Assembly (NCBI GenBank): GCA_002284855.1
Contig: CP015603.1
Coordinates: forward strand, 1 to 64,000
Reading direction: 5' to 3'
DNA from: Actinobacteria bacterium IMCC25003
Lineage (GTDB): Bacteria > Actinomycetota > Actinomycetes > Nanopelagicales > Nanopelagicaceae
Length of the DNA stretch: 64,000 bases
This document shows positions 1 to 8,792 of the stretch, in pieces. The notes under the pieces are model-generated. The model was not told the DNA's origin and did no database searches. It was given only the letters and a program-made list of their open reading frames with translations. Both the position numbers and the translations under genes were made by a program. Each line of letters opens with the position of its first letter. Position 1 is the stretch's first letter.

Positions 1-276
1 GGCCCGCTTCCCCTGCCCCAACAACTAAAGTCGAGACCGTTCACCCCCAAGTTTTTTTAAATTTTGGGTATTAAGAAACGTTTTTTATACGCTATTTAAT
101 TTTTAGACAACTCACCCATATTAATTTTCACGTGGAAAATTTATTTGAAGTGGATTGGTTTCCTAGAAGGTATGGAGCGGCATTCTTGTCTACCAACTCG
201 ATCTATCTAAGCGATGTCCCAAGTATAGAGAACACCTAGGACAAGTGAGAAATTCCCTGAAAATTAGGCGTAAGAA
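1..276. other. AT-rich non-coding stretch downstream of smpB
   Basis: No convincing open reading frame or tRNA-like fold is visible. The first 120 bases are rich in A and T runs. I looked for the 3' end of a tmRNA gene, which often neighbours smpB, and found none on either strand. A weak hairpin of a C run, T run and GGG near 45-70 could act as a poor terminator for the leftward smpB operon. The upstream gene lies outside the window. Confidence 0.5.
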
Positions 277-759
277 CTAGAAGGAGTCTTTGCCCGATTG
301 ACGGCGAGAGAGTTCGCGATTTACTTCGCGGGTGGCTTGCTGCTCCATCAAGGTGCTGCGCTTATCGTGCGCCTTCTTACCCTTGGCAATAGCAACTTCG
401 ATCTTTGCTTTTCCATCTTTAAAGTAGAGCTGCAGAGGAACAAGAGTGATTCCTGAATCTTTTGTGCGCGCAGCGATTTTGCGGAGTTCGAGTTTATGAA
501 CCAATAGCTTTCGCTTACGACGAGGTGTGTGGTTGGTCCACGTTCCTTCTGTGTATTCAGGGATATGAACGCCATGAAGCCAGAGCTCACCATTTTCGAC
601 CATGGCAAAGCCATCGATCAGAGATGCGCGCCCTGCGCGGAGTGATTTCACTTCAGTTCCCATTAAGACGATGCCACATTCATAGACATCATCGATAGAG
701 AAATCGTGACGAGCTTTCTTATTCTGAGCGATGAGCTTCTTACCTACCTCTTTAACCAC
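277..759 (-). CDS. smpB: SsrA-binding protein SmpB
   Basis: SmpB binds tmRNA and delivers it to stalled ribosomes for trans-translation. The 160-residue product has the family hallmarks: an N-terminal basic KKARHDF segment, the [19 protein letters not shown] core, a [10 protein letters not shown] segment, and a basic C-terminal tail with KKAHDKR. I place the start at the GTG at 759 because GGGAGGT lies 6 nt upstream. A longer reading from a TTG at 777 would put the ribosome binding site inside the gene. It is the last gene of a leftward prfB-ftsE-ftsX-smpB group, an order common in actinobacteria. No tmRNA gene is visible downstream within the window. Confidence 0.95.
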   Translation of the reverse strand: MVKEVGKKLIAQNKKARHDFSIDDVYECGIVLMGTEVKSLRAGRASLIDGFAMVENGELWLHGVHIPEYTEGTWTNHTPRRKRKLLVHKLELRKIAARTKDSGITLVPLQLYFKDGKAKIEVAIAKGKKAHDKRSTLMEQQATREVNRELSRRQSGKDSF

Positions 760-797
760 GAGCTCACCTCCCAGCAAGTACTAGTTCGAAGGACTAA

Positions 798-1700
798 TTA
801 AACCTTTAAGTAGCGTCGAAGTGTAATGAGAGAGGCGACCGTTGAAACAACGAGGCCAGTGAGGAGCAACCACGCTGATGCTGCAGCAACTTCGCCCCAA
901 CCAAAGAACTTGGTGAAGGTCAGTAGCGGCGCCACCTTAGCTTGGACAACGTATTTCAGTGCTGAAAGAAGTCCTGTTGCTAGCGCCCAGCCGATAACTG
1001 CTGAGAAGACGCCTTCAAGAAGGAAGGGCAGTTGGATTGACCACGATGATGCTCCAACAAGTTTCATGACGCCGGTTTCGCGGCGACGGTTAAAGGCTGC
1101 GATGCGAAGCGTGTTGCTTATAAGCAACGCAGCTGTGAGAACTGAGAGAAGACCGACGATGAGTGCACCGTTACGAAGAACTGCAAGAAGTTTAAAGAAC
1201 TTCTCGAGAATGGTTCGCTGATCTTGAACGATATCGACGCCAGGTCGACCGCTAAATGCACTTACGACAACATCGAATTGTGTTGGATCCTTGAGCTTGA
1301 CGCGGAATGACTCTGGAAGCTGATCTGCTGTCACATTCTGCGCGATTGCAGATTCCTTAAATCGCTCTTGGAAGCGCTTAAATGCTTCAGCCTGTGATTC
1401 ATAGAAGACGCTGTCGACAACAGGGAGTGCTTCCAGATCTGCCTTAATGGATGTGCGCTGCTCAGGTGTTACTACGCCTGCACCACATGATGGTGATTCA
1501 GAGAGAGAACCACAGAGGAATACTGAAACTTCGATCTTGTCATACCAATAATCCTTCATCGCGCTGACCTGTGAATTGGAGAGCAATCCAATTCCAAGGA
1601 GCGATAGCGAGATAGCAACAGTGACAATAACCGCGAAGGTCATGGTGAGGTTTCGACGAAGTCCAATACGGACTTCGCTCATTAAGAATCCTGCGCGCAT
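798..1700 (-). CDS. ftsX: Cell division protein FtsX
   Basis: Membrane partner of FtsE. The complex activates peptidoglycan hydrolases at the septum. The 300-residue protein has one membrane segment near residues 20-42, a large extracellular domain with two cysteines near 63-72, then three C-terminal membrane segments (about 175-200, 225-250 and 270-295). This is the standard FtsX topology. The NRRRETGVMKLVGAS loop before the last segments is typical of the family. The ATG at 1700 is preceded by GGGAG at 7 nt. It lies 27 nt after ftsE, so the two are probably co-transcribed. Confidence 0.95.
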   Translation of the reverse strand: MRAGFLMSEVRIGLRRNLTMTFAVIVTVAISLSLLGIGLLSNSQVSAMKDYWYDKIEVSVFLCGSLSESPSCGAGVVTPEQRTSIKADLEALPVVDSVFYESQAEAFKRFQERFKESAIAQNVTADQLPESFRVKLKDPTQFDVVVSAFSGRPGVDIVQDQRTILEKFFKLLAVLRNGALIVGLLSVLTAALLISNTLRIAAFNRRRETGVMKLVGASSWSIQLPFLLEGVFSAVIGWALATGLLSALKYVVQAKVAPLLTFTKFFGWGEVAAASAWLLLTGLVVSTVASLITLRRYLKV

Positions 1701-1727
1701 GTATCTACTCCCTATATCTCGTGAAAA

Positions 1728-2417
1728 TTAACCGGTGTATCCGTAGACGCCACGAACCTGATCGCGAATTACGTGGCCGCCATCGAGTTCGATAACGCGC
1801 TTACGCATCTGATCCACAATTCCGGAATCGTGTGTTGCCATCAATACTGTTGTGCCTTCGCGGTTGATGCGATCGAGCAACTTCATAATTCCAACAGAGA
1901 GCGCTGGGTCGAGGTTTCCTGTTGGTTCGTCGGCGATGATGATGGATGGACGAGTGACATAAGCACGTGCAATTGCAACGCGCTGCTGTTCTCCACCTGA
2001 AATCTCTGAAGGAAGACGGTCGCCCTTATCTTCAAGTCCCACAAGCTCGAGCATCTCTGGAACTTCGCGGTTGATCTCTTTCTGCGAATATCCAAGGACG
2101 TGCAATGAGAATGCAATGTTCTCTGAAATTGTCTTATTTGGAAGCAAACGGAAATCCTGGAAGACAGTTCCTACCTGGCGGCGAAGTTCTGGAACCTTAT
2201 GGTTTGCAAGAGTTCCGAGATCCTTACCTGCAACATGGATGATGCCCGATGTTGGGCGTTCTTCACGCAAGATCAAACGTAAGAAGGTTGACTTACCTGA
2301 ACCTGACATACCAACAAGGAAGACGAATTCGCCTTTGGTGATTTCAAGGTTTACCTTCTCGAGGGCAGGGCGTTCCTGACCCGAGTAAATCTTCGTGACG
2401 TTTTCAAACTTAATCAA
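1728..2417 (-). CDS. ftsE: Cell division ATP-binding protein FtsE
   Basis: Cytoplasmic ABC ATPase that pairs with FtsX. The 229-residue protein has Walker [10 protein letters not shown] (about 36-44), signature SGGEQQR (about 140-146) and Walker [13 protein letters not shown] (from about 159). The reading starts with a TTG at 2417 that has GGAG 6 nt upstream, so TTG is the likely true start. It sits between prfB and ftsX on the same strand. Confidence 0.95.
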   Translation of the reverse strand: MIKFENVTKIYSGQERPALEKVNLEITKGEFVFLVGMSGSGKSTFLRLILREERPTSGIIHVAGKDLGTLANHKVPELRRQVGTVFQDFRLLPNKTISENIAFSLHVLGYSQKEINREVPEMLELVGLEDKGDRLPSEISGGEQQRVAIARAYVTRPSIIIADEPTGNLDPALSVGIMKLLDRINREGTTVLMATHDSGIVDQMRKRVIELDGGHVIRDQVRGVYGYTG

Positions 2418-2529
2418 TTACTGCTCCTTATGTTCGTGCAGGGGTGCACGTTTGAGACCTGCCCATAGTTTATGGAGCGTAAGGAGAAATTCAGGGTTGA
2501 TTCGAGGTATTTAGCGGCAATTCACAGGA

Positions 2530-3636
2530 TTAAGAGTGAGATGCGCTACGGCGCCAGCGAATTCCCGCTTCGATGAAATCATCGATCTCGCCATTGAGAA
2601 CTGCTGAAGTATTACCAGTTTCATGGTTATTTCGAAGATCTTTCACCATTTGATACGGAGCTAATACATAGGAACGCATCTGATTTCCCCATGAACCTGA
2701 GTTATCACCCTTGAGCGCATTGATCTTCGCCTGCTCTTCTTGGCGGCGGCGTTCCAAGAGCTTTGATTGCAAGACAGCCATCGCTGTTGCCTTATTTTGA
2801 ATCTGTGAACGCTCGTTCTGACATGAGACAACAATTCCGGTTGGAATGTGCGTTAAGCGAACTGCAGAGTCTGTTGTATTTACACCTTGCCCACCAGGGC
2901 CTGATGAGCGATAGACATCAACGCGGATTTCTTTCTCATCTAATTCAATGTGGTCGCTCTGTTCAACAACGGGAACAACTTCAACGCCAGCAAAAGATGT
3001 GTGGCGGCGAGATTGTGAATCAAAGGGAGAGATACGAACTAGGCGGTGTGTTCCTTGTTCCACCGAGAGAGTTCCATATGCATATGGCGCATTCACTCTA
3101 AATGTTGTCGATTTAATTCCCGCTTCTTCGGCATAGGAAGTTTCTAGGACATCAACTTTAAATTCATGGCGTTCGCAGTAACGCAGATACATGCGCATCA
3201 ACATCTCAGCCCAGTCAGCTGCTTCAACGCCGCCAGCTTCAGAGCGAATAGTGATCAAAGCATCGCGGTCGTCATACTCACCATTTAATAGCGTGGTTAC
3301 TTCTAACTCACTAATCGCCTTCACCGTTGCATCAAGTTCGCCCTCTGCATCGACAAGTGCAGAACCATCTGGTTCACCTGCCGCTAATTCAAAGAGCACA
3401 GGCAGATCATCAACGCGACGACGCAATCCCTTAAGGCGAGCAATCGTCGATTGCACTCGAGATAACTTACTTGTGACCGCTTGAGCTTTCTCGGGGTCAT
3501 CCCACAAATTCGGAACGCCCGCAGCTGCCTCAAGTTCGACAGCTTCTGCTTCAAGTTTGGGAAGATCTAAAACCTTCTCAATCGAGGTAAGGGTCGCGCC
3601 AATCTCATTGATTTCGAGGTTGTATTCGCGAGCCAT
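2530..3636 (-). CDS. prfB: Peptide chain release factor 2
   Basis: RF2 recognises UGA and UAA stop codons and triggers peptidyl-tRNA hydrolysis. The 368-residue product contains the SPF tripeptide (203-205) that reads the stop codon, and the catalytic GGQ (248-250). The gene is one continuous frame. The in-frame UGA programmed-frameshift site found in many bacterial prfB genes is absent, as is usual in actinobacteria. A TATCCT box lies 6 nt before the ATG with no Shine-Dalgarno, which suggests a leaderless transcript. Confidence 0.96.
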   Translation of the reverse strand: MAREYNLEINEIGATLTSIEKVLDLPKLEAEAVELEAAAGVPNLWDDPEKAQAVTSKLSRVQSTIARLKGLRRRVDDLPVLFELAAGEPDGSALVDAEGELDATVKAISELEVTTLLNGEYDDRDALITIRSEAGGVEAADWAEMLMRMYLRYCERHEFKVDVLETSYAEEAGIKSTTFRVNAPYAYGTLSVEQGTHRLVRISPFDSQSRRHTSFAGVEVVPVVEQSDHIELDEKEIRVDVYRSSGPGGQGVNTTDSAVRLTHIPTGIVVSCQNERSQIQNKATAMAVLQSKLLERRRQEEQAKINALKGDNSGSWGNQMRSYVLAPYQMVKDLRNNHETGNTSAVLNGEIDDFIEAGIRWRRSASHS

Positions 3637-3656
3637 AGGTGAAGGATAGCGAGTAC

Positions 3657-4205
3657 CTAGCCGATATTAATTCCATAGTAATTAGTGCTTACTTTTCGCT
3701 CATCGAAGGTGGCGATATGTGAGGAGATTTCTATTGTGCTGATGTTGATAAATGGAAGCACGAATGGCAATTGGGCAGTTGCTGAAGTCTGCATGGAGAT
3801 TTGATATCCATCGCAGGTAATGGCATCGACTCTTATCGCACCAAGATGCTGGCCAAAGATTTCTCGTCGATTACGACTCAATTGATCAATTGCGCCACGA
3901 GCATCTACCTCCCCTTGTGAGCAATCGATGGGAATTCCAGGATCTTTCTCTCTGTCGCTAGTGAGATTTATGAGAAATTGTGTTGCGTTGTACTTGCCCC
4001 GATAGTAAGTCTCTAAATCTAAGTTCCTCACACCTCGCTGCGCTGCAGCTTCGGTAGCTTGAGTAAGTGAACGTTTTGCAAAGTAGATTGCTGAAATGTC
4101 GGTGAGAATTATCAAGGTAATCAGAATAGTCATGAAGAAGCTAAGTATCAGGATCGAAAGAGAGCCCTCTTCATCGGTAATAAACTTTCGAAACTTCACG
4201 CCCAT
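3657..4205 (-). CDS. TadE/TadG-like pilus assembly protein
   Basis: The 182-residue protein begins with a short basic segment and [13 protein letters not shown], then one hydrophobic helix (about 15-40) and an extracellular-looking domain with two cysteines. This matches TadE/TadG-like minor pseudopilins of Flp pilus systems: a type IV pilin-like N-terminus without a classic prepilin cleavage site. It overlaps the preceding TadE-like gene by 10 nt and is the last gene of the tad operon. The start could also be the GTG four codons or fewer downstream. The family assignment comes from architecture and context rather than strong motifs. Confidence 0.7.
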   Translation of the reverse strand: MGVKFRKFITDEEGSLSILILSFFMTILITLIILTDISAIYFAKRSLTQATEAAAQRGVRNLDLETYYRGKYNATQFLINLTSDREKDPGIPIDCSQGEVDARGAIDQLSRNRREIFGQHLGAIRVDAITCDGYQISMQTSATAQLPFVLPFINISTIEISSHIATFDERKVSTNYYGINIG

Positions 4206-4624
4206 GGAGATACAAACTCGATAGCAGATACGCGGATATCAGATTGATTTCTCTCAACTCGAGTGAGAACTATTCGAACGCTTGCGTTAGGAGAGATGCA
4301 GGGTCGGGCGCTGCACTCAATCTTCATCTGCAAATCCCCGCCCTTAATTGCTTCTTCATAACCTAAAATGAGCGCACCGTTGGTAACAATTTCATGGGCG
4401 ACTCCATAAGCGATTTCATCGTTCGAGCTTGTGACAAACCCTCGAGCAGCTTCACGAGCTAAAGTGCGAAGTGAGTCCTGGCCATCGCTCATCGATGCGA
4501 AGTTATTCATAAATATGAAGAGAGGAATAAAGAGGGGAATTGCCAACGCCACAAACTCAACGGAGGCGCTTCCTCGTTGGTCGCTGAGTAAATACGTGAA
4601 GGCGCGCCAAACCCTTGAAATCAC
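4196..4624 (-). CDS. TadE-like minor pseudopilin
   Basis: The 142-residue protein has the TadE-family opening: a short basic N-terminus, DQRGSASVEF, then a single hydrophobic helix to about residue 40, followed by a small soluble domain with two cysteines. The G-S-A-S-V-E-F stretch fits the TadE consensus closely. It starts with a GTG whose last bases overlap the upstream stop (GTGA) and ends inside the next gene, so translation is probably coupled. Likely a minor structural or assembly component of the Flp pilus. Confidence 0.75.
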   Translation of the reverse strand: MISRVWRAFTYLLSDQRGSASVEFVALAIPLFIPLFIFMNNFASMSDGQDSLRTLAREAARGFVTSSNDEIAYGVAHEIVTNGALILGYEEAIKGGDLQMKIECSARPCISPNASVRIVLTRVERNQSDIRVSAIEFVSPWA

Positions 4625-4986
4625 CGTTGATTCTCAACAATCGCAATTCCACTTACATCGGTCGCCAAATCTGAACCAGTGAGTTTCGATAATCCGGGCA
4701 CCAAAGTTGGAAGGGGTTTCTTTCTATGGCTAATGACTAAGTCCAAGTTTTGATTGGGGTCGGGTGAATAGATGTGAAGATAGGTATCTGAAGATTTGAA
4801 ATCCCCACTGATTGCTCGTGTGGAAGCTTCATCCTGCGCTGCAATTTTCTCCATATTTCTCCCATGGATTGCAACTGTCAGTTGAGCTGCCACTAGAAAA
4901 AGCGTCAAAAGTGGAATCAAGACGAGAGAACTTTCGACACTTCCATCCTCCTCTCTAATAAATCTCAGCAGATTTCTTAAGAACAT
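4621..4986 (-). CDS. Small TadE-like pseudopilin
   Basis: The 121-residue protein starts with a basic segment, EEDGSVESSLVLIPLL and one membrane helix (about 17-38), then a short soluble domain. The D-G-S-V-E-S motif parallels the SASVEF motif of the neighbouring TadE-like protein, so this is probably a second, divergent minor pseudopilin. Its ATG follows the stop of the pilin gene directly, and its own end overlaps the next start by 4 nt. This is tight operon packing. A specific role cannot be given. Confidence 0.65.
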   Translation of the reverse strand: MFLRNLLRFIREEDGSVESSLVLIPLLTLFLVAAQLTVAIHGRNMEKIAAQDEASTRAISGDFKSSDTYLHIYSPDPNQNLDLVISHRKKPLPTLVPGLSKLTGSDLATDVSGIAIVENQR

Positions 4987-5226
4987 CTAGTGGATGCCGT
5001 TCATTGCATCGAGTGAGTTCTTCAATATCGCCGTCAGCCTTGGCGCTGCAATTGTCCACAGTGCAGTTACTAGGCCAGTGGTCATCAGAACGACAAGGAC
5101 CCAACCTGGTACATCGCCGCGATCATCTTTCAGCGCCTTGTAAAAGCGACTTCTCTTAAAATCTGATAACCAGATTGAGAGACGTGTAGTGGCTTCGGTG
5201 ATCTTCATTGTTATTGCATCATTCAT
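4987..5226 (-). CDS. Putative Flp-type pilin (short single-helix protein)
   Basis: The 79-residue protein has a basic N-terminal half ending in DDRGDVPGWVLVVLMTTG. One hydrophobic helix (about 41-60) and a short tail follow. Size, single helix and position between tadC and the TadE-like genes fit the Flp major pilin. The segment before the helix (RGDVPGW) differs from the usual G/XXXXEY cleavage region of Flp pilins. It could therefore be processed differently or be a pilin-like accessory protein. AGAGGAAG precedes the ATG. Confidence 0.6.
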   Translation of the reverse strand: MNDAITMKITEATTRLSIWLSDFKRSRFYKALKDDRGDVPGWVLVVLMTTGLVTALWTIAAPRLTAILKNSLDAMNGIH

Positions 5227-5280
5227 TGCTTCCTCTTTCTCTTACTTTTTTTTATTAGCATGTTGTAGTTAATTGCCTCT

Positions 5281-6078
5281 TCACCCTTGGGCGAAGAGGT
5301 TTAAATTTGAGAGGGAAGGCCAGAGTGCGAAGAGAATTGAGATTGGAAGAATAAGAAAGACAACTGGAATCATCATGGAGAGCTCTGCCTTTGATGCAGC
5401 AGAAAGAACTCGATTGCGTTGATAATCACGCGCCTCCTGAGCATGGCTATGCAGTACATCAATAAGTGGGGCGCCTCGCGTAATGGCAATAACAACAGAA
5501 TCGACGAATCGACGAACGGCCACGGATGTCACTCGTCGACCCATCGAATCAAGGGCAGTTGCAAAGGGAACGCCTTCGGTAACCGAAGTAATAACGGTAG
5601 AAAACTCGTGCGCTAATGCGCCTTCTCCTCGCGATGAGATGCGCTGCATTGAGGTGAGTGGTGATTCTCCAGCTGAGAGTGAAAGGGTGAGCGCCTCTAC
5701 TATTGCAGGAAAGTCAGATTCAATAGATTCACGGTGGCTCTTAACTTCACGAGACAACCCATTTTCTGTGACGTACAAGATTGCAGCAATCGAAAAAGCT
5801 GCAAGGGCAAAGAGTGATGTTAGTTTTATTGAGAAGAATATTGCAGAGACGATTTCGAAGGAGATAGCAAGAAAGATCAGAATAATCTGCCTATAACGAT
5901 AATTCTCATAGCTTCGGTCATCCGCATAGCCAAGTTCAGCTAATTTGCTTCTCGCATCAGTGCGATCACTAATTCTTCGGATGTAGTTAAGGCTTAACTT
6001 CTCCCAATGAATATCTTCTGCAACGAGAAGAAAGACGGGAATCAAAATTAAGGCAGTTACTAAAAAGTTGTTTCTCAC
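5281..6078 (-). CDS. tadC: TadC-like pilus assembly membrane protein (T2SS F family)
   Basis: Inner-membrane platform protein of the Tad pilus and partner of TadB. I choose the GTG at 6078, which overlaps the tadB stop as GTGA and has GGGAG just upstream. The product is about 265 residues. A longer reading from 6150 would overlap tadB by 76 nt. Membrane segments lie near the N-terminus, in the middle (two close helices) and at the C-terminus. Between them is a type II secretion F domain with ESDFPAIVEALTLSLSAGESP and RGAPLIDVL, typical of the family. Confidence 0.85.
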   Translation of the reverse strand: MRNNFLVTALILIPVFLLVAEDIHWEKLSLNYIRRISDRTDARSKLAELGYADDRSYENYRYRQIILIFLAISFEIVSAIFFSIKLTSLFALAAFSIAAILYVTENGLSREVKSHRESIESDFPAIVEALTLSLSAGESPLTSMQRISSRGEGALAHEFSTVITSVTEGVPFATALDSMGRRVTSVAVRRFVDSVVIAITRGAPLIDVLHSHAQEARDYQRNRVLSAASKAELSMMIPVVFLILPISILFALWPSLSNLNLFAQG

Positions 6079-6824
6079 GCTCTCCCACCATCCAGATTGC
6101 TCATAAAGATTCGATTGGGAGATGGAATTCGACTTAGTGAGTTCATCCAAAGGTAGGCAAGGGCGGTGAGACCGAGACCAACGCAGAGAATGAATATTCC
6201 AGTCGGGGTTGAGAATGCTGCAGAGGTGGCTGGTTGAGTGGAGAGAAGTAAGAGGAGAATCCAGGGTGCCGCTGCAGATAGATGAGCTGAATTCTTAATC
6301 CAATTCTGCTTCACCTCGATTTCGCGGCGAAGTGCTAAATCTTCACGAATGAATTTTCCGAGAAGACGAAGGATGGTCAGTAGCTCTGCTCCACCCAATT
6401 CCTTTGCAATAAAAAGCGCTTCGATGATTTGGTCGACGCTGGGGTGTGCAAGCGACTCCTTAACGGATGTGAGAGCTCTATTGAAATCACCATCTCTATA
6501 GATGTTCTCTGTGAATTCTTGGAATTCAGATTTAAAGATGTCAGGACCTCGCAGTGCAAGACCCGAGAGAGATTCATTGAGAGAAAGTCCTGACTGCACT
6601 CCAGATATCAGGATGTCGATTAATTCAGGGCATGCTCCATGAATTTCCGAGTTTCTCTTTGTATCTCCTCTCTGTTGTGCGATGAAGATGAATATCGCGA
6701 TAAAGAGTGAGAAGGCAATTGATATGAGCAGCGAGTGCGAGAATAGGAATGCGACCAGACACGATGCGATGACTATGCTGACAGAGGAAATGGTCCGCTT
6801 CTGAAATCTTGGATTGATCTTCAT
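6075..6824 (-). CDS. tadB: TadB-like pilus assembly membrane protein (T2SS F family)
   Basis: Second platform protein of the Tad system. The 249-residue product from the ATG at 6824, 5 nt after the tadA stop, has two N-terminal membrane helices (about 15-55), the T2SSF domain with ELIDILISGVQSGLSLNESL and LGGAELLTILRLLGKFIRED, and two C-terminal helices. An ATG at 6872 would lengthen it by 16 residues into tadA. The downstream start is preferred because the operon is otherwise tightly abutted. The Shine-Dalgarno is weak. Confidence 0.85.
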   Translation of the reverse strand: MKINPRFQKRTISSVSIVIASCLVAFLFSHSLLISIAFSLFIAIFIFIAQQRGDTKRNSEIHGACPELIDILISGVQSGLSLNESLSGLALRGPDIFKSEFQEFTENIYRDGDFNRALTSVKESLAHPSVDQIIEALFIAKELGGAELLTILRLLGKFIREDLALRREIEVKQNWIKNSAHLSAAAPWILLLLLSTQPATSAAFSTPTGIFILCVGLGLTALAYLWMNSLSRIPSPNRIFMSNLDGGRA

Positions 6825-6829
6825 GGCTA

Positions 6830-7810
6830 TTATCCGAGTCCGCGTTCGTAGGAATTTCCATTCCACCGCCAAATCGATTCAATTTCAGCGCGATCATTTT
6901 CGTAACGACCAGTGACTCTTGCTACCTCCACTATGCGTCTTGCCCCATCAACACCGAGTGAGACCTGAACTACAAGGTCGATAGCTGAAGCAACTGTTGG
7001 CGCAATGAATTTATGTGAGATGTTCTCACCAGCTAGTAGCGGCAATGTCTGCAATTTAGTAATGGCATCTCGTGCGGAATTAGCATGAAGTGTTCCCATG
7101 CCGGGGAGACCGGAGTTGAGAGCGAGAAGAAGATCGAGCGCCTCAGCTTGTCGGACTTCACCAATAATGATTCGTGATGGTCGCATACGAAGCGCCTCTT
7201 TAATCAGCTGACGAAGCGTGATCTCGCCATCGCCCTGCAGATTGGCTCCTCGCGTCTGCATCTGAATGAGATCCGGGACTCGAGGTTGGAGTTCAAAGAC
7301 TTCTTCAATTGTTATCACTCTCTGCGAAAGCGGCGTCTCGGATACCAGAGCATTAAGCAGAGTGGTCTTGCCTGCTTGAGTTCCCCCGCTGACAAGAATG
7401 TTCTCTCCATTCTTTACAGAGAGGGAGAGCTGTTCGGCGATTTGAAGGGACATCACTTCCATTGCCGCTAATTCATGGAGAGTTTTCTGCCGCATCAAAT
7501 GTTTACGAATATTTACCGCCCAATGTTCGGCCGTGACTTCTGGAATTGCGACGTGAAGTCGACTTCCGTCAGGTAGACGTGCATCCACAAAAGGTTGTGA
7601 GAGATCTAGCCGCCTTCCGCTCCAAATAAGTGCACGGTCTACTAGTTGTTTGACAGCATCTGATGTGAGTACCAAGTTGATGAGTTGGCTCTTACCGCCA
7701 CGTGCGACAAAAATTCTTTGCGGGGAGTTAATCCAAATCTCTTCGACAGATGGATCGGCGATGAGATCGGCGATTGGGCCAAAGACAACATCGGGATCCA
7801 TTGTTTCCAT
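6830..7810 (-). CDS. tadA: TadA/CpaF-type pilus assembly ATPase
   Basis: Cytoplasmic secretion ATPase that powers Flp pilus assembly. The 326-residue protein has an N-terminal domain, Walker A GGTQAGKTT (about 142-150), an Asp-box-like ITIEEVFEL (about 166-174), Walker B RIIIGEVR (213-220) and the His box GTLHANS (239-245). It is shorter than many CpaF proteins, lacking a long N-terminal extension. It is first in the operon tadA-tadB-tadC-pilin-TadE-like genes. No prepilin peptidase, TadZ or RcpC gene is present in the window. Confidence 0.92.
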   Translation of the reverse strand: METMDPDVVFGPIADLIADPSVEEIWINSPQRIFVARGGKSQLINLVLTSDAVKQLVDRALIWSGRRLDLSQPFVDARLPDGSRLHVAIPEVTAEHWAVNIRKHLMRQKTLHELAAMEVMSLQIAEQLSLSVKNGENILVSGGTQAGKTTLLNALVSETPLSQRVITIEEVFELQPRVPDLIQMQTRGANLQGDGEITLRQLIKEALRMRPSRIIIGEVRQAEALDLLLALNSGLPGMGTLHANSARDAITKLQTLPLLAGENISHKFIAPTVASAIDLVVQVSLGVDGARRIVEVARVTGRYENDRAEIESIWRWNGNSYERGLG

Positions 7811-7880
7811 GGCGCAGAAGGTAGAACTCCACTGACATCTCTAAAGCGGGTTTGAGCTCCCTTGTGGATTCCCTGGAGGT

Positions 7881-8330
7881 TCAGTGACTGCCGGTAATTC
7901 CTCTTAACTCTTCGTTATCTAAACGATTGAGAATTTCGAGAGAACTCTCTCCCAAAGTCGCAGCAATACATGAGGATTTACAGGTGAAATCTTCACTCTG
8001 CCACTGCTCGAGTACTCGCTCAGTGAGGGAGAGTGCTACATCTCTTCCTGCGCGCAGAATCAATGTGAATTCAAATCTGCCTAATCGCGCACATAGATCT
8101 TCCGCTCTGCAATTAGCTTTCAGCAGTTCGGCGAAAGAGAGAATGGCGACTTCATAGTGCGACTCTTCATCAGAACTCTGAATACTTGGAAATATCTGAA
8201 AGCGGATAAGAGTGAGCCTGCTTTTGTTCCGCTCAGCAGTAGCTAAATCGCGTCTCAAGTTTTCGTAGAAGTATGGAGGCGCCGCTAAATGGGTTAGCGA
8301 ATCCCTTAATCCATCGTGTGAAAATGTCAT
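7881..8330 (-). CDS. Degenerate GGDEF-domain protein upstream of the tad operon
   Basis: The 149-residue protein reads as a single GGDEF-like domain: NLRRDLATAERNKSRLTLIRFQI, then CRAEDLCARLGRFEFTLIL, where diguanylate cyclases have RxGGDEF. The signature is GRFEF (about 84-88), so the glycine and acidic residues needed for c-di-GMP synthesis are missing and catalysis is not expected. No other domain or membrane segment is visible. It is on the same strand as tadA, 70 nt upstream, and may be a regulatory or binding protein for pilus assembly. The fold is inferred from motif spacing. Confidence 0.65.
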   Translation of the reverse strand: MTFSHDGLRDSLTHLAAPPYFYENLRRDLATAERNKSRLTLIRFQIFPSIQSSDEESHYEVAILSFAELLKANCRAEDLCARLGRFEFTLILRAGRDVALSLTERVLEQWQSEDFTCKSSCIAATLGESSLEILNRLDNEELRGITGSH

Positions 8331-8348
8331 GACAACAGGAACGTTCTA

Positions 8349-8780
8349 GTGACCACTGATAAAGTCAGCGCCATGCCTAAAGATTCTGCAGCGAAAGATC
8401 CCATGAGAAGAAGAGTTTCCAGCGGTTCTCCACATCGCTCAACGGTGGCAACCCTTCTTTATATCGAAGCGGCAATCGTGCTCGCCCTAGGTTTATGGCT
8501 CACCTTCTTTAGCTTTACCCATGAGAATGTAGAAGTTGCTCCACTATTAGGAGAGATTTCATTTGCAGTGCTGGGCGCTATCGGGCTCTTTATTGCTGGC
8601 CGCGGATATGCGCGAGGCAAGAATTACGGTCGATCACCTGCGATATTGGCTAATTTAATTGCAGTAGGCGTTGCTTACTATCAAATCCAAGGCGCCTTCT
8701 ATATCGGCGCTGTCATCATCTTGGCCCTTGCTTTACCTACCCTGTACTTCGCTTTCAGCATTGCCAAGAACGAAGGTTGA
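8349..8780 (+). CDS. Small integral membrane protein of unknown function
   Basis: The 143-residue product has a basic, hydrophilic N-terminus of about 35 residues, then four hydrophobic helices (about 36-55, 67-85, 95-110 and 115-138). I do not recognise a family with certainty, though small four-helix membrane proteins of this form are common in actinobacteria. The GTG at 8349 has AGGA about 9 nt upstream. An alternative ATG at 8373 has TAAAGT 7 nt before it and could be a leaderless start. It is divergent from the GGDEF-like gene and convergent with the SDR gene. Confidence 0.7.
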   Translation: MTTDKVSAMPKDSAAKDPMRRRVSSGSPHRSTVATLLYIEAAIVLALGLWLTFFSFTHENVEVAPLLGEISFAVLGAIGLFIAGRGYARGKNYGRSPAILANLIAVGVAYYQIQGAFYIGAVIILALALPTLYFAFSIAKNEG

Positions 8781-8792
8781 TGCAGATGCGCA

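Noticed and set aside
1-276. A tmRNA (ssrA) gene next to smpB
   Set aside because: No tRNA-like acceptor or T-arm sequence with a CCA end is present on either strand, and the gap is shorter than a usual tmRNA gene.
3500-3636. Programmed +1 frameshift site in prfB
   Set aside because: The gene is open from its ATG through the GGQ domain. There is no in-frame UGA near codon 26 and no frameshift.
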